Positions 37,965 through 47,376 are shown, numbered from the stretch's first letter. The stretch: 64,000 bases of DNA from Lewinellaceae bacterium (GCA_020636105.1 JACJYL010000001.1:4486001-4550000), one strand, 5' to 3'. Notes: generated by a model from the letters alone, not told the origin. Numbers and translations are program-made.

Positions 37965-38727
37965 GTCAGGATCAGGATTTGGAGGATTTTGGGATGTTCA
38001 GGATTGGCTTGTTTTGTGCCAAGTCAGGATAAAACAAGTACAGGCTCGTTCCTCGCAACTTTCAAAAATCAAAAAACAAGCCACAAAATTTCAAAATAAA
38101 AACCCCACTGCTCATTATAACCAGCTAACCGCTCGTTCCTCGCAAAGCACAAAAGTCAAAAATCAATTCTCAAAACAAGTCAAAAAAAACAAATATTGCT
38201 CGTTACAACCTCCAGGTTGTACACGGATAAAAGTATAGGGCTCCTGCCCGGTTTTTTCTCTGTCAGGATCAGGATTTGGAGGATTTTGGGATGTTCAGGA
38301 TTGGCTTGTTTTGTGCCAAGTCAGGATAAAACAAGTACAGGCTCGTTCCTCGCAACTTTCAAAAATCAAAAAACAAGCCACAAAATTTCAAAATAAAAAA
38401 ACCACTGCTCATTATAACCAGCTAACCGCTCGTTCCTCGCAAAGCACAAAAGTCAAAAATCAATTCTCAAAACAAGTCAAAAAAAAAACAAATATTGCTC
38501 GTTACAACCTCCAGGTTGTACACGGATAAAAGTATAGGGCTCCTGCCCGGTTTTTTCTCTGTCAGGATCAGGATTTGGAGGATTTTGGGACGTTCAGGAT
38601 TGGCTTGTTTTGTGCCAAGTCAAGATAAAACAAGTACAGGCTCGTTCCTCGCAACTTTCAAAAATCAAAAAACAAGCCACAAAATTTCAAAATAAAAAAC
38701 CCACTGCTCATTATAACCAGCTCACCG
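37965..38727. repeat. Non-coding tandem repeat, about 298-bp unit, 2.6 copies
   Basis: Units start at 37965, 38262 and 38561, each with GTCAGGATCAGGATTTGGAG (periods 297 and 299 bp). The third is cut after about 167 bp at ATAACCAGCT. Copies differ only at a few bases and in A-run length. Each holds GCTCGTTCCTCGCAA twice, plus a related GCTCGTTACAAC. On the minus strand the start of each unit reads as quasi-periodic ATCC motifs (AATCCTGAACATCC, then AAAATCC, AAATCCTGATCC). Short open frames of 65-66 codons recur in each unit but have no protein-like signature. Sequence 37682-37964 upstream holds only the giant gene's leader. Confidence 0.9.
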
Positions 38728-38760
38728 CAGAGGGATGGGTTTAGAAGTTTTATCTCTTCA

Positions 38761-39216
38761 TTACTTTTTGAAATTGGCCTCATAAACAGAGATCCAGTCC
38801 GCGACAGTCATTTTGCCAGCCAGCTCCCCGATCAGTTCAAAAGGCATTTGGTCGGGTTTTTTAAAGCGGATACAACTTTTGCCCATGTCGAGTTTCGTTT
38901 TCGAATGTTTTGGGTACTCGGTGGCAAACCAATCCAACAGTTCCGGGTTAGCGTAGATGCCCATGTGGTAGAGCGCCACAAAATTTTTCTGGGAAGCAAT
39001 ATTCATGAACGGAAGGGGCAGTTTAGTGTCGCAATGATACCCGCTTGGATAGATGGAATGCGGGACTACATATCCGATCATACCATAATTCATTTCTTCC
39101 TTAAATCCGGAGGGTAAATTAGCGAGAATGGTTTGTCTCAGTTTGTTGAAGGCTTCCTTGCGCTCTTCCGGTATTTGTTCCACGTAGGAATCGGGTGTTT
39201 CAGCTTTATATTGCAT
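38761..39216 (-). CDS. DUF1801-domain protein (YdhG-like)
   Basis: 151 residues. Family pattern seen: MQYKAETPDSYVEQIPEERK, LRQTILANLPSGFKEEMNYG, KNFVALYHMGIY and a final ADWISVYEANFKK. DUF1801 members share a fold with frataxin-like or YdhG proteins; they have no settled function. Cytoplasmic. It starts 13 bp after the GH53 gene ends, so it is the last gene of the WG-repeat/GH53 operon. Confidence 0.85.
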   Translation of the reverse strand: MQYKAETPDSYVEQIPEERKEAFNKLRQTILANLPSGFKEEMNYGMIGYVVPHSIYPSGYHCDTKLPLPFMNIASQKNFVALYHMGIYANPELLDWFATEYPKHSKTKLDMGKSCIRFKKPDQMPFELIGELAGKMTVADWISVYEANFKK

Positions 39217-39229
39217 AATGGTTTATGTT

Positions 39230-40615
39230 TTAATGAACGGCCAGAAAGACCACTTTAGTCATGATATTTTTATGTTTTGAAGTCAAAAGATGAAGAAAAT
39301 ATAATCCTTTCAATCGGTTCTCCAGGCAAAGAGAATAACTGCCGGAGGAAGGGTCAAATTGGCCTGAATGGGTCAACTTTCCGGTAATATCATACAACTC
39401 CCAGGCAGACAGGGGGGCTTTGCTCTCTATTTGAAATACCCCATTTGATGGGTTGGGGAAAACAAGGACTCTTTCCGCTTCAGGCGGTTCATTCATGGCT
39501 GTTGGAGAACAAAAGTCAAAGAAGTCAAATCCAGGCAAGGCAGAATTGTTATTGTTGAATTTAAAAAGGCTTGCATTTTCATAGGAAGACCCATGTCCCC
39601 AAAGATCATACATGCCAGAGGAAATCCAGGCGGGCTCCCAGTAAAAAACAGCGGTTCCCCCGTTTTCATAAACGGTGGCGGCCAGGTCCAGTAAAAAGGA
39701 CCTTTGTCCGTCGGGGCTGACCGGGTAGTTCAGAACGTTGCCGTTGTTGCCCATAAAATTGCCGTAACTGTCTCCGTTGCTTGTGGTCCAGATGAAACCT
39801 GTTTCAAAGATCATGACTTCCTTGCCCGTTGAGTTGACCAGGTTGGAGATCAACTGCCCCAGTTCCTGGAGATCGGTGTTGGGCGAAAAATTAGGATAAT
39901 AGGAAACGCCTATGACATCGAAATTGGTCACGCCCTTATCTTCAAATAAACCGGCAAGCCAGGAGGCTGTTGATTCTGTGAAATGCACGGCCTTTTTGAC
40001 ATTTTGGCTGTATTGCTGGTTGAAATCATCCACGGCACTGAGCCCGGCATTGTATTTTTCCGCATCGGCGGGCCAGGAAAATCCGTTGGTGGGACTGGAG
40101 GCGTCAATAAATCCGTAGGTGGTTTCATTGCCGATGCTCACTATGGCAGGAACGGTATTTTGTTCATACAGTTTTTCCAAAACGTGATAGGTGTACCGGT
40201 AGATCGAATCCAGTAAGGTGGTTTGGGTAAGCCCTTGCCAGGCTGCCGGCCTGAGTTGTTTGCCCGGGTCATTAAAATAATCACCGTAATGGATGGAAAT
40301 GTTGAGGTCCATGCCATTTTGCACAGCCCGTTGGGAAGCATACAACACGTCGCTAAGGTTGGAAGAAGTGATCGGGTTGCCTCCTGCACTGGTGAAATTT
40401 TCCGGGGTGTGCCAAAGGCGGAGCCTGATCATCCCGGTTCCTTTTTGAGCGAAAAATTCATAAGGATCCACATTCACCCCGCTTTCATCTTTGTAAATAC
40501 CGCCGTTCTGTTCGATGGTGTTGACATAGGACAGATCGGCTCCGGTGATCAGGCACTGAGCCTGCGAGAGGTTCGTAAAAAGTAAAAGCACCAGCAACAG
40601 TATAAATCGGTTCAC
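39230..40615 (-). CDS. GH53 endo-beta-1,4-galactanase, T9SS-sorted
   Basis: 461 residues: signal peptide ending LSQAQC, then a GH53 (beta/alpha)8 domain of about 340 residues and a T9SS type A sorting domain (VLVFPNPSNGVFQIES, GLYFLHLLTS). GH53 landmarks: ITGADLSYVNTIEQNGG near the N-terminus, GMIRLRLWHTPENF, LNISIHYGDYFNDPGKQ, acid/base Glu in VSIGNETTYGF near residue 163 and nucleophile Glu in MIFETGF near residue 270. It hydrolyses beta-1,4-galactan side chains of pectin (type I arabinogalactan) outside the cell. Located between the WG-repeat and DUF1801 genes, all on one strand with short gaps. Confidence 0.93.
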   Translation of the reverse strand: MNRFILLLVLLLFTNLSQAQCLITGADLSYVNTIEQNGGIYKDESGVNVDPYEFFAQKGTGMIRLRLWHTPENFTSAGGNPITSSNLSDVLYASQRAVQNGMDLNISIHYGDYFNDPGKQLRPAAWQGLTQTTLLDSIYRYTYHVLEKLYEQNTVPAIVSIGNETTYGFIDASSPTNGFSWPADAEKYNAGLSAVDDFNQQYSQNVKKAVHFTESTASWLAGLFEDKGVTNFDVIGVSYYPNFSPNTDLQELGQLISNLVNSTGKEVMIFETGFIWTTSNGDSYGNFMGNNGNVLNYPVSPDGQRSFLLDLAATVYENGGTAVFYWEPAWISSGMYDLWGHGSSYENASLFKFNNNNSALPGFDFFDFCSPTAMNEPPEAERVLVFPNPSNGVFQIESKAPLSAWELYDITGKLTHSGQFDPSSGSYSLCLENRLKGLYFLHLLTSKHKNIMTKVVFLAVH

Positions 40616-40634
40616 GTTCTTTTTTATTATAGTA

Positions 40635-41279
40635 TTATTTTATGTCAATCCATTTTTCATAAATTCCTTCTCTGACCTTTACCCGGTTGTCGGCTCCGAT
40701 CTCTACAATATCATCAAATTTAGGTTCCACAACGATTTTTCCTTTTTTATCAATCAATCCCCACTTTCCGCCGACCCACCGGTTGTAGTCGCCATCCTTC
40801 TGAATGATACAATCCGGGCAAACCGGGGCATATTTATTGTGAAAAGGCATAGCGGCCGTAAAAGTTGGCGGAATTTTTACCTGGCCCGTTGCGACATCCA
40901 CGTATCCGATTTTCAGGTTTTCAATAATACGAAAATAACCATCTTCTGCGTAATCAGGGCCGTTGTCATAAGTTAATACCTTGTACAAAATTTCTTCCTT
41001 TTTATTGATTCCAATATATCCTATACCTGGGCGCAACACGATGGCATAGGTTTTAAAGGTATCGGTAAAACACAAAGGATATTTTCCGTAATTGATTTTG
41101 ATGTTGCCGGCGGCATCTACGTAACCGCACTGATCAAAATCTCCTTTGTCACAATCAATGAACCAGAGATTTTTTTCAGCGGCTGATTGACAACCCCAAA
41201 TGAATAATAATAAAATAAAAAATGGGACATACTTAAGCGAAAGCGGCCACCCTCCGGATATTTTTTGTGTGTTCTGCAT
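40635..41279 (-). CDS. WG-repeat lipoprotein
   Basis: 214 residues. An N-terminal hydrophobic segment ends at FIWGC, a lipobox-like site near residue 30, so probably an outer-surface or periplasmic lipoprotein. WG-type repeats follow: CGYVDAAGNIKINYGKYP, IGYVDVATGQVKIPPTF, KWGLIDKKGKIVVEPKFDDI. WG repeats form beta-rich binding folds of unknown specificity. Four cysteines in the mature part (FIDCDKGDFDQCGY, APVCPDC) could form disulfides. First gene of the operon with GH53, 19 bp upstream of it. Start at MQNTQKISGG; a shorter start is possible. Confidence 0.75.
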   Translation of the reverse strand: MQNTQKISGGWPLSLKYVPFFILLLFIWGCQSAAEKNLWFIDCDKGDFDQCGYVDAAGNIKINYGKYPLCFTDTFKTYAIVLRPGIGYIGINKKEEILYKVLTYDNGPDYAEDGYFRIIENLKIGYVDVATGQVKIPPTFTAAMPFHNKYAPVCPDCIIQKDGDYNRWVGGKWGLIDKKGKIVVEPKFDDIVEIGADNRVKVREGIYEKWIDIK

Positions 41280-41604
41280 GAAATTGCTTTTTTATTGGTC
41301 TAATCGATCATACTTTTTTTTGTTCCTAAAACCTGGTTCGACTGCAACCTTAATGAAAAAAATGGATTAATTTCGGTCAAATAATAATTTGGATCTAAAG
41401 AACCAAATTATTAGTGGCATTTTCAAGTCCAAATTGAATTATTACACGTAATGCGCGTAAAGTATTCCAGCGACTCGGTTTTCCGGCCTGTTCCATTTCA
41501 AAATGCACTTCACCCGGGTATTAGTCCAAAACGCAGTGTTCCCGCTGCTTCACAAAGGAGGCAGCGGGAACACCAAATTTAATGAATATCTAAACCATTT
41601 CCGA
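41280..41604. other. Intergenic region with operator-like hairpin
   Basis: No gene. It contains TAATAATTTGG (41382-41392) and its complement CCAAATTATTA (41403-41413), an 11-bp inverted repeat with a 10-nt loop upstream of the WG-repeat gene. Also the GH3 terminator. Confidence 0.55.
41536..41573 (-). terminator. Terminator of the GH3 gene
   Basis: A perfect 13-bp stem, GTGTTCCCGCTGC paired with GCAGCGGGAACAC, loop of 12 nt, with a short T-run on the minus strand. It separates the GH3 unit from the WG/GH53 operon. Confidence 0.8.
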
Positions 41605-43800
41605 TTACTCCACTCTGAAAGTTGCTTCCTTAAATGTAGTAGCCCCTAAATTCAGACTTCTCTGGGAAGGAATGGACCCTCCGATAGAAATTCTGAATTG
41701 CCCGGATTCAATTTTATGTTCCCCTGTTTCAGTAATCATCTGCATCATCTCCGGGGTGACTTCAAAAGATACGGTCTGGGAGGCTCCAGGTTGTAAGGAA
41801 ACCCGCTTAAATCCTTTAAGGGCATATTTAGGTAAACTGACGGAGGCTTCGACATCCGTGATATACAACTGGGCAACCTCATCTGCTTTATATTTACCTG
41901 TATTGGAAAGCGTCACCTGTACCTGAACGCTTTCTCCGTTTTTCACCTGTTTCTTATCTAGTTTGAGATCACTGTATTCAAAAGTGGTATAACTCAACCC
42001 GAAACCAAACGGGAACAAAGGTTCTTTTTCCATATACCGGTAGGTGCGACCGGCCAGGGCATAATCTTCAAAAGGAGGAAGATCGTCAACAGAATAAGGT
42101 ACAGTTACCGGCAAGCGCCCCGAGGGAACGGCATCCCCGAATAATAAATCTCCCACAGCATTGCCTCCCTGTTCACCGGGATACCAGACGTAAAGCAGGG
42201 CATCTGCCATGTCATATACTTCCTTGCAGGCGATAGCACTTCCTCCCGTCATAACCACGACCAGTTTTTCGGCTTTGGAACGGATTTTTTTGAGAAAATC
42301 GATCTGGTTTTGAGGCAGGCCGATGTCCTCGCGGTCTCCGTTGTGCCGGGAGGCGATGGATTCTCCTTCTTCACCTTCAATCAACTGAGAAATGCCCACG
42401 CAGGCAATTGTCACATCGCATTCAGCAGCTTCGCCGGAAAACCAGTCCATCGGATTTCTGTTCGGTTCATCCAATAGTGCTCCCTGGCTATACTGGACAG
42501 ATGTGGCCGGGTTTACCTTGCCTACAATCCCTTCAAGGAAGGTGGATATATTTTCACTGACACCATAATAATTGCCCAACAGCGCCTGCATGTGTGTGGC
42601 CATTGGTCCTGTGACAAACACACGTCTGATGTTTTTGTCAAGTGGTAAGGTGTTGTCTTTGTTTTTAAGCAACACCATTGATTTAACAGCGGCTTCCCTG
42701 GATAACCTGACGTGCTCCTCACTGTGGATCATTTCAGGTCCGATGAAATCAAGATAACTGGAACCTTTAGGGTCGAATAAGCCCAGGCGGAACCTGGTGG
42801 GCAGCAATTCCCTGAGGTTGTCATCCACCGCTGCCTCGGTGGTCAGTCCCTGTTTTATAGACTCCAGCAGTTCGCGGTAGGTGCTGCCGCAGTTGAGGTT
42901 GCAACCGGTGTTGAGCGCCAGTGCTCCTGCTTCCCGGGAGTCTTTTGAAATATGATGCCCTTCAAAAAAATCAGTCAGGGCCCAGCAGTCGGAAACGAAA
43001 TAGCCTTTAAACCCCCATTGCTTACGCAACACTTCCTGCATGAGGTATGGATGGGCGCAACAGGGATCACCATTGGTTCGGTTGTATGCCCCCATGACAC
43101 CTTCAACATGGGCTTCTTTGACGAGAGCTTCAAAAGCGGGCAGGTAAGTTTCCCACAGGTCTTTTTGGCTTACTTTGGCATCGAATTCATGGCGTAGTTT
43201 TTCCGGGCCGTTGTGTACGGCATAATGTTTGGCCATGGCCGCAACTTTGAGATGATCAGGATTGTCTCCCTGGAGTCCTCTGACGAAAGCAACCCCGATG
43301 CGGGAAGTGAGGTAGGGATCCTCGCCATAGGTTTCCTGTCCACGCCCCCAGCGCGGGTCGCGGAAAATGTTGACGTTGGGCGACCAGAAGGTGAGTCCCT
43401 GATAGCGTTCCCGGCGATCCATCGCAACACTTGCATTGTATTTGGCTCTTGCTTCAATGGCGATAGCATCGCCAATGTTTACCATGAGATCGGTATCCCA
43501 GGTGGCTGCCATGCCTATCGCCTGTGGGAACACTGTAGCGCGACCGTTACGGGCCACACCATGAAGACATTCGTTCCACCAGTTGTATTGGGGAATGCCC
43601 AGCCGCTCGATTGCCGATGCGTCATATCGTAGCTGACCGACTTTTTCTTCAAGTGTCATTCGCGAGATAAGATCCTCAACCCTTTCGTTCAAAGAAAGTT
43701 CAGGATTCTGGAAAGGATATTTGATTGCCTGTGCTTTTGCGAATTGGACAGACAAAAGGGAAATCACTAATACGAAGCAGGTTTTGGTCAGATTTTTCAT
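41605..43800 (-). CDS. GH3 beta-xylosidase/beta-glucosidase
   Basis: 731 residues with a signal peptide ending near FAKAQA. Multi-domain GH3: N-terminal barrel with YNWWNECLHGVARNG and ATVFPQAIGMAATWD, typical of the beta-xylosidase branch; KHYAVHNGPE; nucleophile Asp in GYFVSDCWALTDF near residue 268; alpha/beta sandwich with VMTGGSAIACKEV and YPGEQGGNAVGDLLFG; and a C-terminal fibronectin-III-like domain. Probable role: removing xylose or glucose from the non-reducing end of oligosaccharides, periplasmic. Fits the GH67 enzyme nearby. 75 bp downstream of the uxuA gene on the same strand, so the end of the GH67-uxuA-GH3 transcript. Confidence 0.92.
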   Translation of the reverse strand: MKNLTKTCFVLVISLLSVQFAKAQAIKYPFQNPELSLNERVEDLISRMTLEEKVGQLRYDASAIERLGIPQYNWWNECLHGVARNGRATVFPQAIGMAATWDTDLMVNIGDAIAIEARAKYNASVAMDRRERYQGLTFWSPNVNIFRDPRWGRGQETYGEDPYLTSRIGVAFVRGLQGDNPDHLKVAAMAKHYAVHNGPEKLRHEFDAKVSQKDLWETYLPAFEALVKEAHVEGVMGAYNRTNGDPCCAHPYLMQEVLRKQWGFKGYFVSDCWALTDFFEGHHISKDSREAGALALNTGCNLNCGSTYRELLESIKQGLTTEAAVDDNLRELLPTRFRLGLFDPKGSSYLDFIGPEMIHSEEHVRLSREAAVKSMVLLKNKDNTLPLDKNIRRVFVTGPMATHMQALLGNYYGVSENISTFLEGIVGKVNPATSVQYSQGALLDEPNRNPMDWFSGEAAECDVTIACVGISQLIEGEEGESIASRHNGDREDIGLPQNQIDFLKKIRSKAEKLVVVMTGGSAIACKEVYDMADALLYVWYPGEQGGNAVGDLLFGDAVPSGRLPVTVPYSVDDLPPFEDYALAGRTYRYMEKEPLFPFGFGLSYTTFEYSDLKLDKKQVKNGESVQVQVTLSNTGKYKADEVAQLYITDVEASVSLPKYALKGFKRVSLQPGASQTVSFEVTPEMMQMITETGEHKIESGQFRISIGGSIPSQRSLNLGATTFKEATFRVE

Positions 43801-43874
43801 TTTTGATACGAGTATTTAGTGGTATTGAATTGTTTTTTTGTTTCAAAAGGTTCAAATGGTTTCAGAAAATAAGT

Positions 43875-45050
43875 TTATAGCTCTATTCCTGAAAAGAGTA
43901 GTCCCGTTTCAAGGCCACGGAGTTCGGCCAGTCCTTTGAGCCTTCCGAGAGCAGGGTATCCGGCATAGGTCTTTTTGTTATGATCATCGAGTATTCTGTG
44001 ACCGTGGTCGGGGCGCATGGGGATGGACCGGCCGGTGCGCTTCATAAGTTTGAGAACCTCCATCACCACTCTTACCATATCCGTATCACCTTCCAGGTGG
44101 TTGGCTTCAAAGAAATTGCCTTCCTCGTCCCTTTTGGTATTTCTCAGGTGTAAAAAGTGAATATGATCGCCGAATTTTCTCATCATACCGATGATGTCGT
44201 TATCCTTCCTGGCGCCATAAGAACCCGTACAAAAACAAAGTCCATTGGCAGGTGAGGGTACAGCCGCCAGCAGTTCTTCAGTATCCTGTTCGGTGCTGAG
44301 AATCCTCGGCAGGCCCAAAACAGGATACGGAGGGTCATCCGGATGGATGGCCATTTTTAACCCTTCGGCTTCCGCAACGGGAACTACCTCTCGAAGGAAG
44401 TGGAAAAGGTGTTGTTTTAACTTTGCCCGATCAATATCGTGGTAATCTGCCAGCATGGCTAGCAACTGGGGCATGGTAAACGCTTCGTCGCTTCCCGGGA
44501 GTCCCAGTAATACATTTTTGCTGAGTTTTGCTTTGCCTTCCTCTCCGTGGCGTTCAATCCATTCTTCGGCCTGGCGGATCGCCGCTTCAGAATAATCTTT
44601 TTCTGCTCCGGGGCGTCGAAGGATAAACAGGTCAAAGGCAGCGAATGCGACCCGCTCAAACCGGAGGGCGATGGCTCCGCTTTGGAGCCTGTAGGCCACA
44701 TCCGTTCTTACCCAGTCTAAAACAGGCATAAAATTATAGGTGACCACTTTCAATCCACATGCGGCGACATTGCGCAGACTTGTTTTGTAGTTTTCTATAT
44801 ACTGTTGCCAGTCGCCTCCTTGTTGTTTGATGTCTTCGTGAACGGGAAGGCTTTCAATCACGGTCCAGGTAAGCCCTTCCGATTCGATCATCTGCTTCCG
44901 TTTTTCAATTTCCTCTACGGTCCAGACGGTGCCGTAGGGAAGGTGGTGCAGGGCCGTAACCACACCGGTGCAACCGGCCTGTCTAATGTCCGCAAGGGTA
45001 ACCGGATCACTTGGGCCGAACCATCGCATCATTTGTTCCAGTCGAATCAT
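43875..45050 (-). CDS. uxuA: D-mannonate dehydratase UxuA
   Basis: 391 residues from MIRLEQMMRWFGPSDPVTL. Converts D-mannonate to 2-keto-3-deoxy-D-gluconate in glucuronate breakdown; cytoplasmic, Mn2+/Fe2+ dependent. Metal-site residues are where the family has them: His in MAIHPDDPPYP, Cys in NGLCFCTGSYG, His in IHFLHLRNT and Asp in MRPDHGH. Start chosen at 45050: the longer frame to 45149 reads through the scar of an SDR gene in another frame and gives a non-homologous N-terminus. Twelve bases after that scar's stop. In related genomes the SDR-type mannonate/fructuronate oxidoreductase partner is commonly adjacent to uxuA. Confidence 0.93.
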   Translation of the reverse strand: MIRLEQMMRWFGPSDPVTLADIRQAGCTGVVTALHHLPYGTVWTVEEIEKRKQMIESEGLTWTVIESLPVHEDIKQQGGDWQQYIENYKTSLRNVAACGLKVVTYNFMPVLDWVRTDVAYRLQSGAIALRFERVAFAAFDLFILRRPGAEKDYSEAAIRQAEEWIERHGEEGKAKLSKNVLLGLPGSDEAFTMPQLLAMLADYHDIDRAKLKQHLFHFLREVVPVAEAEGLKMAIHPDDPPYPVLGLPRILSTEQDTEELLAAVPSPANGLCFCTGSYGARKDNDIIGMMRKFGDHIHFLHLRNTKRDEEGNFFEANHLEGDTDMVRVVMEVLKLMKRTGRSIPMRPDHGHRILDDHNKKTYAGYPALGRLKGLAELRGLETGLLFSGIEL

Positions 45051-45061
45051 TTTGTTATTTT

Positions 45062-45136
45062 TTAGAAACCAATAGAAACGCCGCCGTCCACTTTTAGTAC
45101 CTCGCCGGTAACAATTGCTATTTTTCGTTTTGTCAT
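45062..45136 (-). pseudogene. Scar of an SDR oxidoreductase gene, 24 codons
   Basis: The frame reads MTKRKIAIVTG, the start of a short-chain dehydrogenase (beta-1 strand running into the TGxxxGxG motif), then directly EVLKVDGGVSIGF, the classic SDR end (VTGEVLKVDGG). The roughly 700 bp in between are gone. Both the N-terminal IVTGG and C-terminal VTGE contexts would be coded by GTTACCGGCG-like DNA, so deletion between a short direct repeat is the simplest explanation. Frame and start/stop are intact but the protein cannot be an enzyme. Located 6 bp after GH67 and 11 bp before uxuA, where a fructuronate/mannonate oxidoreductase belongs. Confidence 0.8.
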
Positions 45137-45142
45137 GATAAT

Positions 45143-47308
45143 CTACCATCTGGGGCGTATTCCCGGCGCGTAGGGAAACGACAGATTTTTATAATATTCA
45201 AGTTCTTTTTCGGGCGCTATTAAATCCTCGGGAAGTTCCAGCCCTGAGAATTGCCCGAAGTATAACAGGCAGGAATTACACCACCAAGTTGCTTCTTTTT
45301 CTTGTATTTTCAAAAGCATATCTACCTGCTTGTATCGCTCTTCATCTACAATTTTTTTTTGTTTTGCCCATGTATCACGCATTTTCTTCACGCCATTGAC
45401 CCCATCGTCATACCGGTAGCAGAGTTCTTCCCAAAGGGTCCTTCCTGATGCCATTTTTTCAGTCCATTGAACATGGTGAAACCATAACAAGTATTTTTCA
45501 GGACAAGATTCAAGGGAAGAAAATATTTTGGCGACTTCAGCCGCGTACTGTGCTGTTGCTCCGCTACCATCGGGGGTGCGATCAAAACCGAGGCCCTTTT
45601 CATCTGCTTTGTGATAATAAACGGAGGTCCAGTCGGCTCTCGGCATGTCACTGACCCAGGGCCCGGGGCCATAGTGGTGACCCGCCCCCATGATATGGTG
45701 AAGGCCAAGGGGAGTCATATAATTCACGCAGGTTTCATGGGAATCAAGCATGAGCTTCTTTATGTCGGCAACAAAGCTTTTTTCGTTGGAAAAGGTCATG
45801 CGCAGCCATTCTTCGGCGATGGCCTCTGAAGACAGGTCGTGGTCCCAGGCAAGCCTGCCAAAGGCATACCAGTTGGCCTGCCCGAATGGATGCCCGGTCC
45901 AGTTGATGTCATTTCCGATATTGGACACTCCGGCAATCCCTGTCTTTTTGTGCGGTTCAACGGAGCCGTCGATTATTTTGCCAACGGTTGATCCTTTTCC
46001 TTTGGTGAACATGTCGAAATCCAGGACCTCTTTGTACATGGGGGCCAGGTAAACCAGGTGGGTGCCCTGGCCAAGATATTCCTGGGTGATCTGGAATTCC
46101 ATCATCAGGGACGTTTGGGGCATGGCTCCAAAGAGGGGATGAGCGGGTTCACGGGGTTGGAAATCTATGGCCCCGTTTTTGACCTGGATGAAAACATTTT
46201 CTCTGAAAGTACCGTCCAGGGGGTTGAATTCATCGTAGGCCTGCATCGCCCGGTCGTCGGGTTTGTGTTCACTGTAAACGAAAGCCCGCCACATGATTAC
46301 TCCACCGAAAGGAAGCACGGCATCTGCGAGCATATTGGCTCCATCGGCATGAGACCGGTTGTAGGATTGAGGCCCGGGTTGTCCTTCCGAGTTGGCTTTG
46401 ACGAGAAACCCTCCGAAATCAGGAATGAGGGCATAAATCTCAGCGACCTTGTCCACCCACCATTGTCGGACTTTGGGGTCTTGGGGATCAGCGGTTTTCA
46501 GTCCTCCCAACTCCACCGGAGCACTAAAGCGGGCGGTCAGATAGACTTTCAGGCCATAGGGGCGGAAGACATCTGCCAGGGCTTTTACTTTTTCCAGGTA
46601 ATCGTCCCTTAAGACGAGTGCGTTGGCATTTACGTTGGTGAGTACGGTGCCGTTGATGCCGATAGAAGCATTGGCTCTAGCATAATCAATGTATCTTGGA
46701 TGGATGTAGTCAGGTAATTTATGCCAGTCCCAAATGGAAAAGCCCGCATAACCTCTTTCTACGGTCCGGTCGAGGTTGTCCCAGTGATTCAGCAGTCGCA
46801 GGTCCAGCTTTGGGGTATTGGAAATATTCAGGTGGGAGATATCTTTTTCGGTTTGCAGCAATTTCAGGAGATAAAAAACGCCGTAGAGTACACCGATATC
46901 CTCATTGGCGGTGATGATTATGTTTTTGTTTTCAAGGTTGTAGATGAGAAAACCTTCTTTGCCCAACTGTTTCAGTCCGGCTTTCATGTCGGCGGGAAGG
47001 AATTGTAAGTCGCTTGCCTTTCCCACGCTGAGCCCCTTTTTCGCAGAAAGGACAGGATATTCCATGACGGGGACACCTAAAATGCCTGACAAACCGTTTT
47101 TTAGCTCTTTTCGTACTGCCTCCAGGGTAAGAGATTGGCCTAAAACGGTAAAGCCGGGGATTTGATTCCTGTACTGTCTGAGCAGGGCCGCATCGGAAAC
47201 AGGGGTGTACCGAAGCCATAGATTATACCCACTTTCTGCCCTTATAAACTGCCCGAGAAAAAGGATCAGACAAATGGAAATAAGCGTTTTGTTTATGGAG
47301 ATATTCAT
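45143..47308 (-). CDS. GH67 alpha-glucuronidase
   Basis: 721 residues, signal peptide ending near FIRAES. Full-length GH67: N-terminal domain (NLWLRYTPVSDAALLRQYR), central barrel with GFSIWDWHKLPDYIHPRYID and ASIGINGTVLTNVNANALVL, then FLVKANSEGQPGPQ carrying the acid Glu, VKNGAIDFQPREP and LMMEFQITQEYLGQ carrying the Asp/Glu base pair, and the C-terminal helical dimer domain. Cleaves (4-O-methyl-)D-glucuronic acid from the non-reducing xylose of glucuronoxylo-oligosaccharides. First gene of the minus-strand GH67-(SDR scar)-uxuA-GH3 unit and divergent from lacI. Confidence 0.95.
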   Translation of the reverse strand: MNISINKTLISICLILFLGQFIRAESGYNLWLRYTPVSDAALLRQYRNQIPGFTVLGQSLTLEAVRKELKNGLSGILGVPVMEYPVLSAKKGLSVGKASDLQFLPADMKAGLKQLGKEGFLIYNLENKNIIITANEDIGVLYGVFYLLKLLQTEKDISHLNISNTPKLDLRLLNHWDNLDRTVERGYAGFSIWDWHKLPDYIHPRYIDYARANASIGINGTVLTNVNANALVLRDDYLEKVKALADVFRPYGLKVYLTARFSAPVELGGLKTADPQDPKVRQWWVDKVAEIYALIPDFGGFLVKANSEGQPGPQSYNRSHADGANMLADAVLPFGGVIMWRAFVYSEHKPDDRAMQAYDEFNPLDGTFRENVFIQVKNGAIDFQPREPAHPLFGAMPQTSLMMEFQITQEYLGQGTHLVYLAPMYKEVLDFDMFTKGKGSTVGKIIDGSVEPHKKTGIAGVSNIGNDINWTGHPFGQANWYAFGRLAWDHDLSSEAIAEEWLRMTFSNEKSFVADIKKLMLDSHETCVNYMTPLGLHHIMGAGHHYGPGPWVSDMPRADWTSVYYHKADEKGLGFDRTPDGSGATAQYAAEVAKIFSSLESCPEKYLLWFHHVQWTEKMASGRTLWEELCYRYDDGVNGVKKMRDTWAKQKKIVDEERYKQVDMLLKIQEKEATWWCNSCLLYFGQFSGLELPEDLIAPEKELEYYKNLSFPYAPGIRPRW

Positions 47309-47376
47309 AGAAACATTGTCTGAGAGGTGTTATTTTCTATAATAATATAACAGATCCGAAAATTTGTGTCCAATCT

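Noticed and set aside
37902..38695. Recurring 65-100-codon open frames within the tandem repeat
   Set aside because: They occur because the same DNA is repeated; they have A-rich, low-complexity codons, no start context and no protein-like features.
37965..38727. CRISPR array
   Set aside because: Unit is about 298 bp with no short repeat/unique spacer alternation and no cas genes.
45050..45149. Longer N-terminus of UxuA
   Set aside because: The extra stretch is another reading frame across the SDR scar and does not match UxuA proteins.
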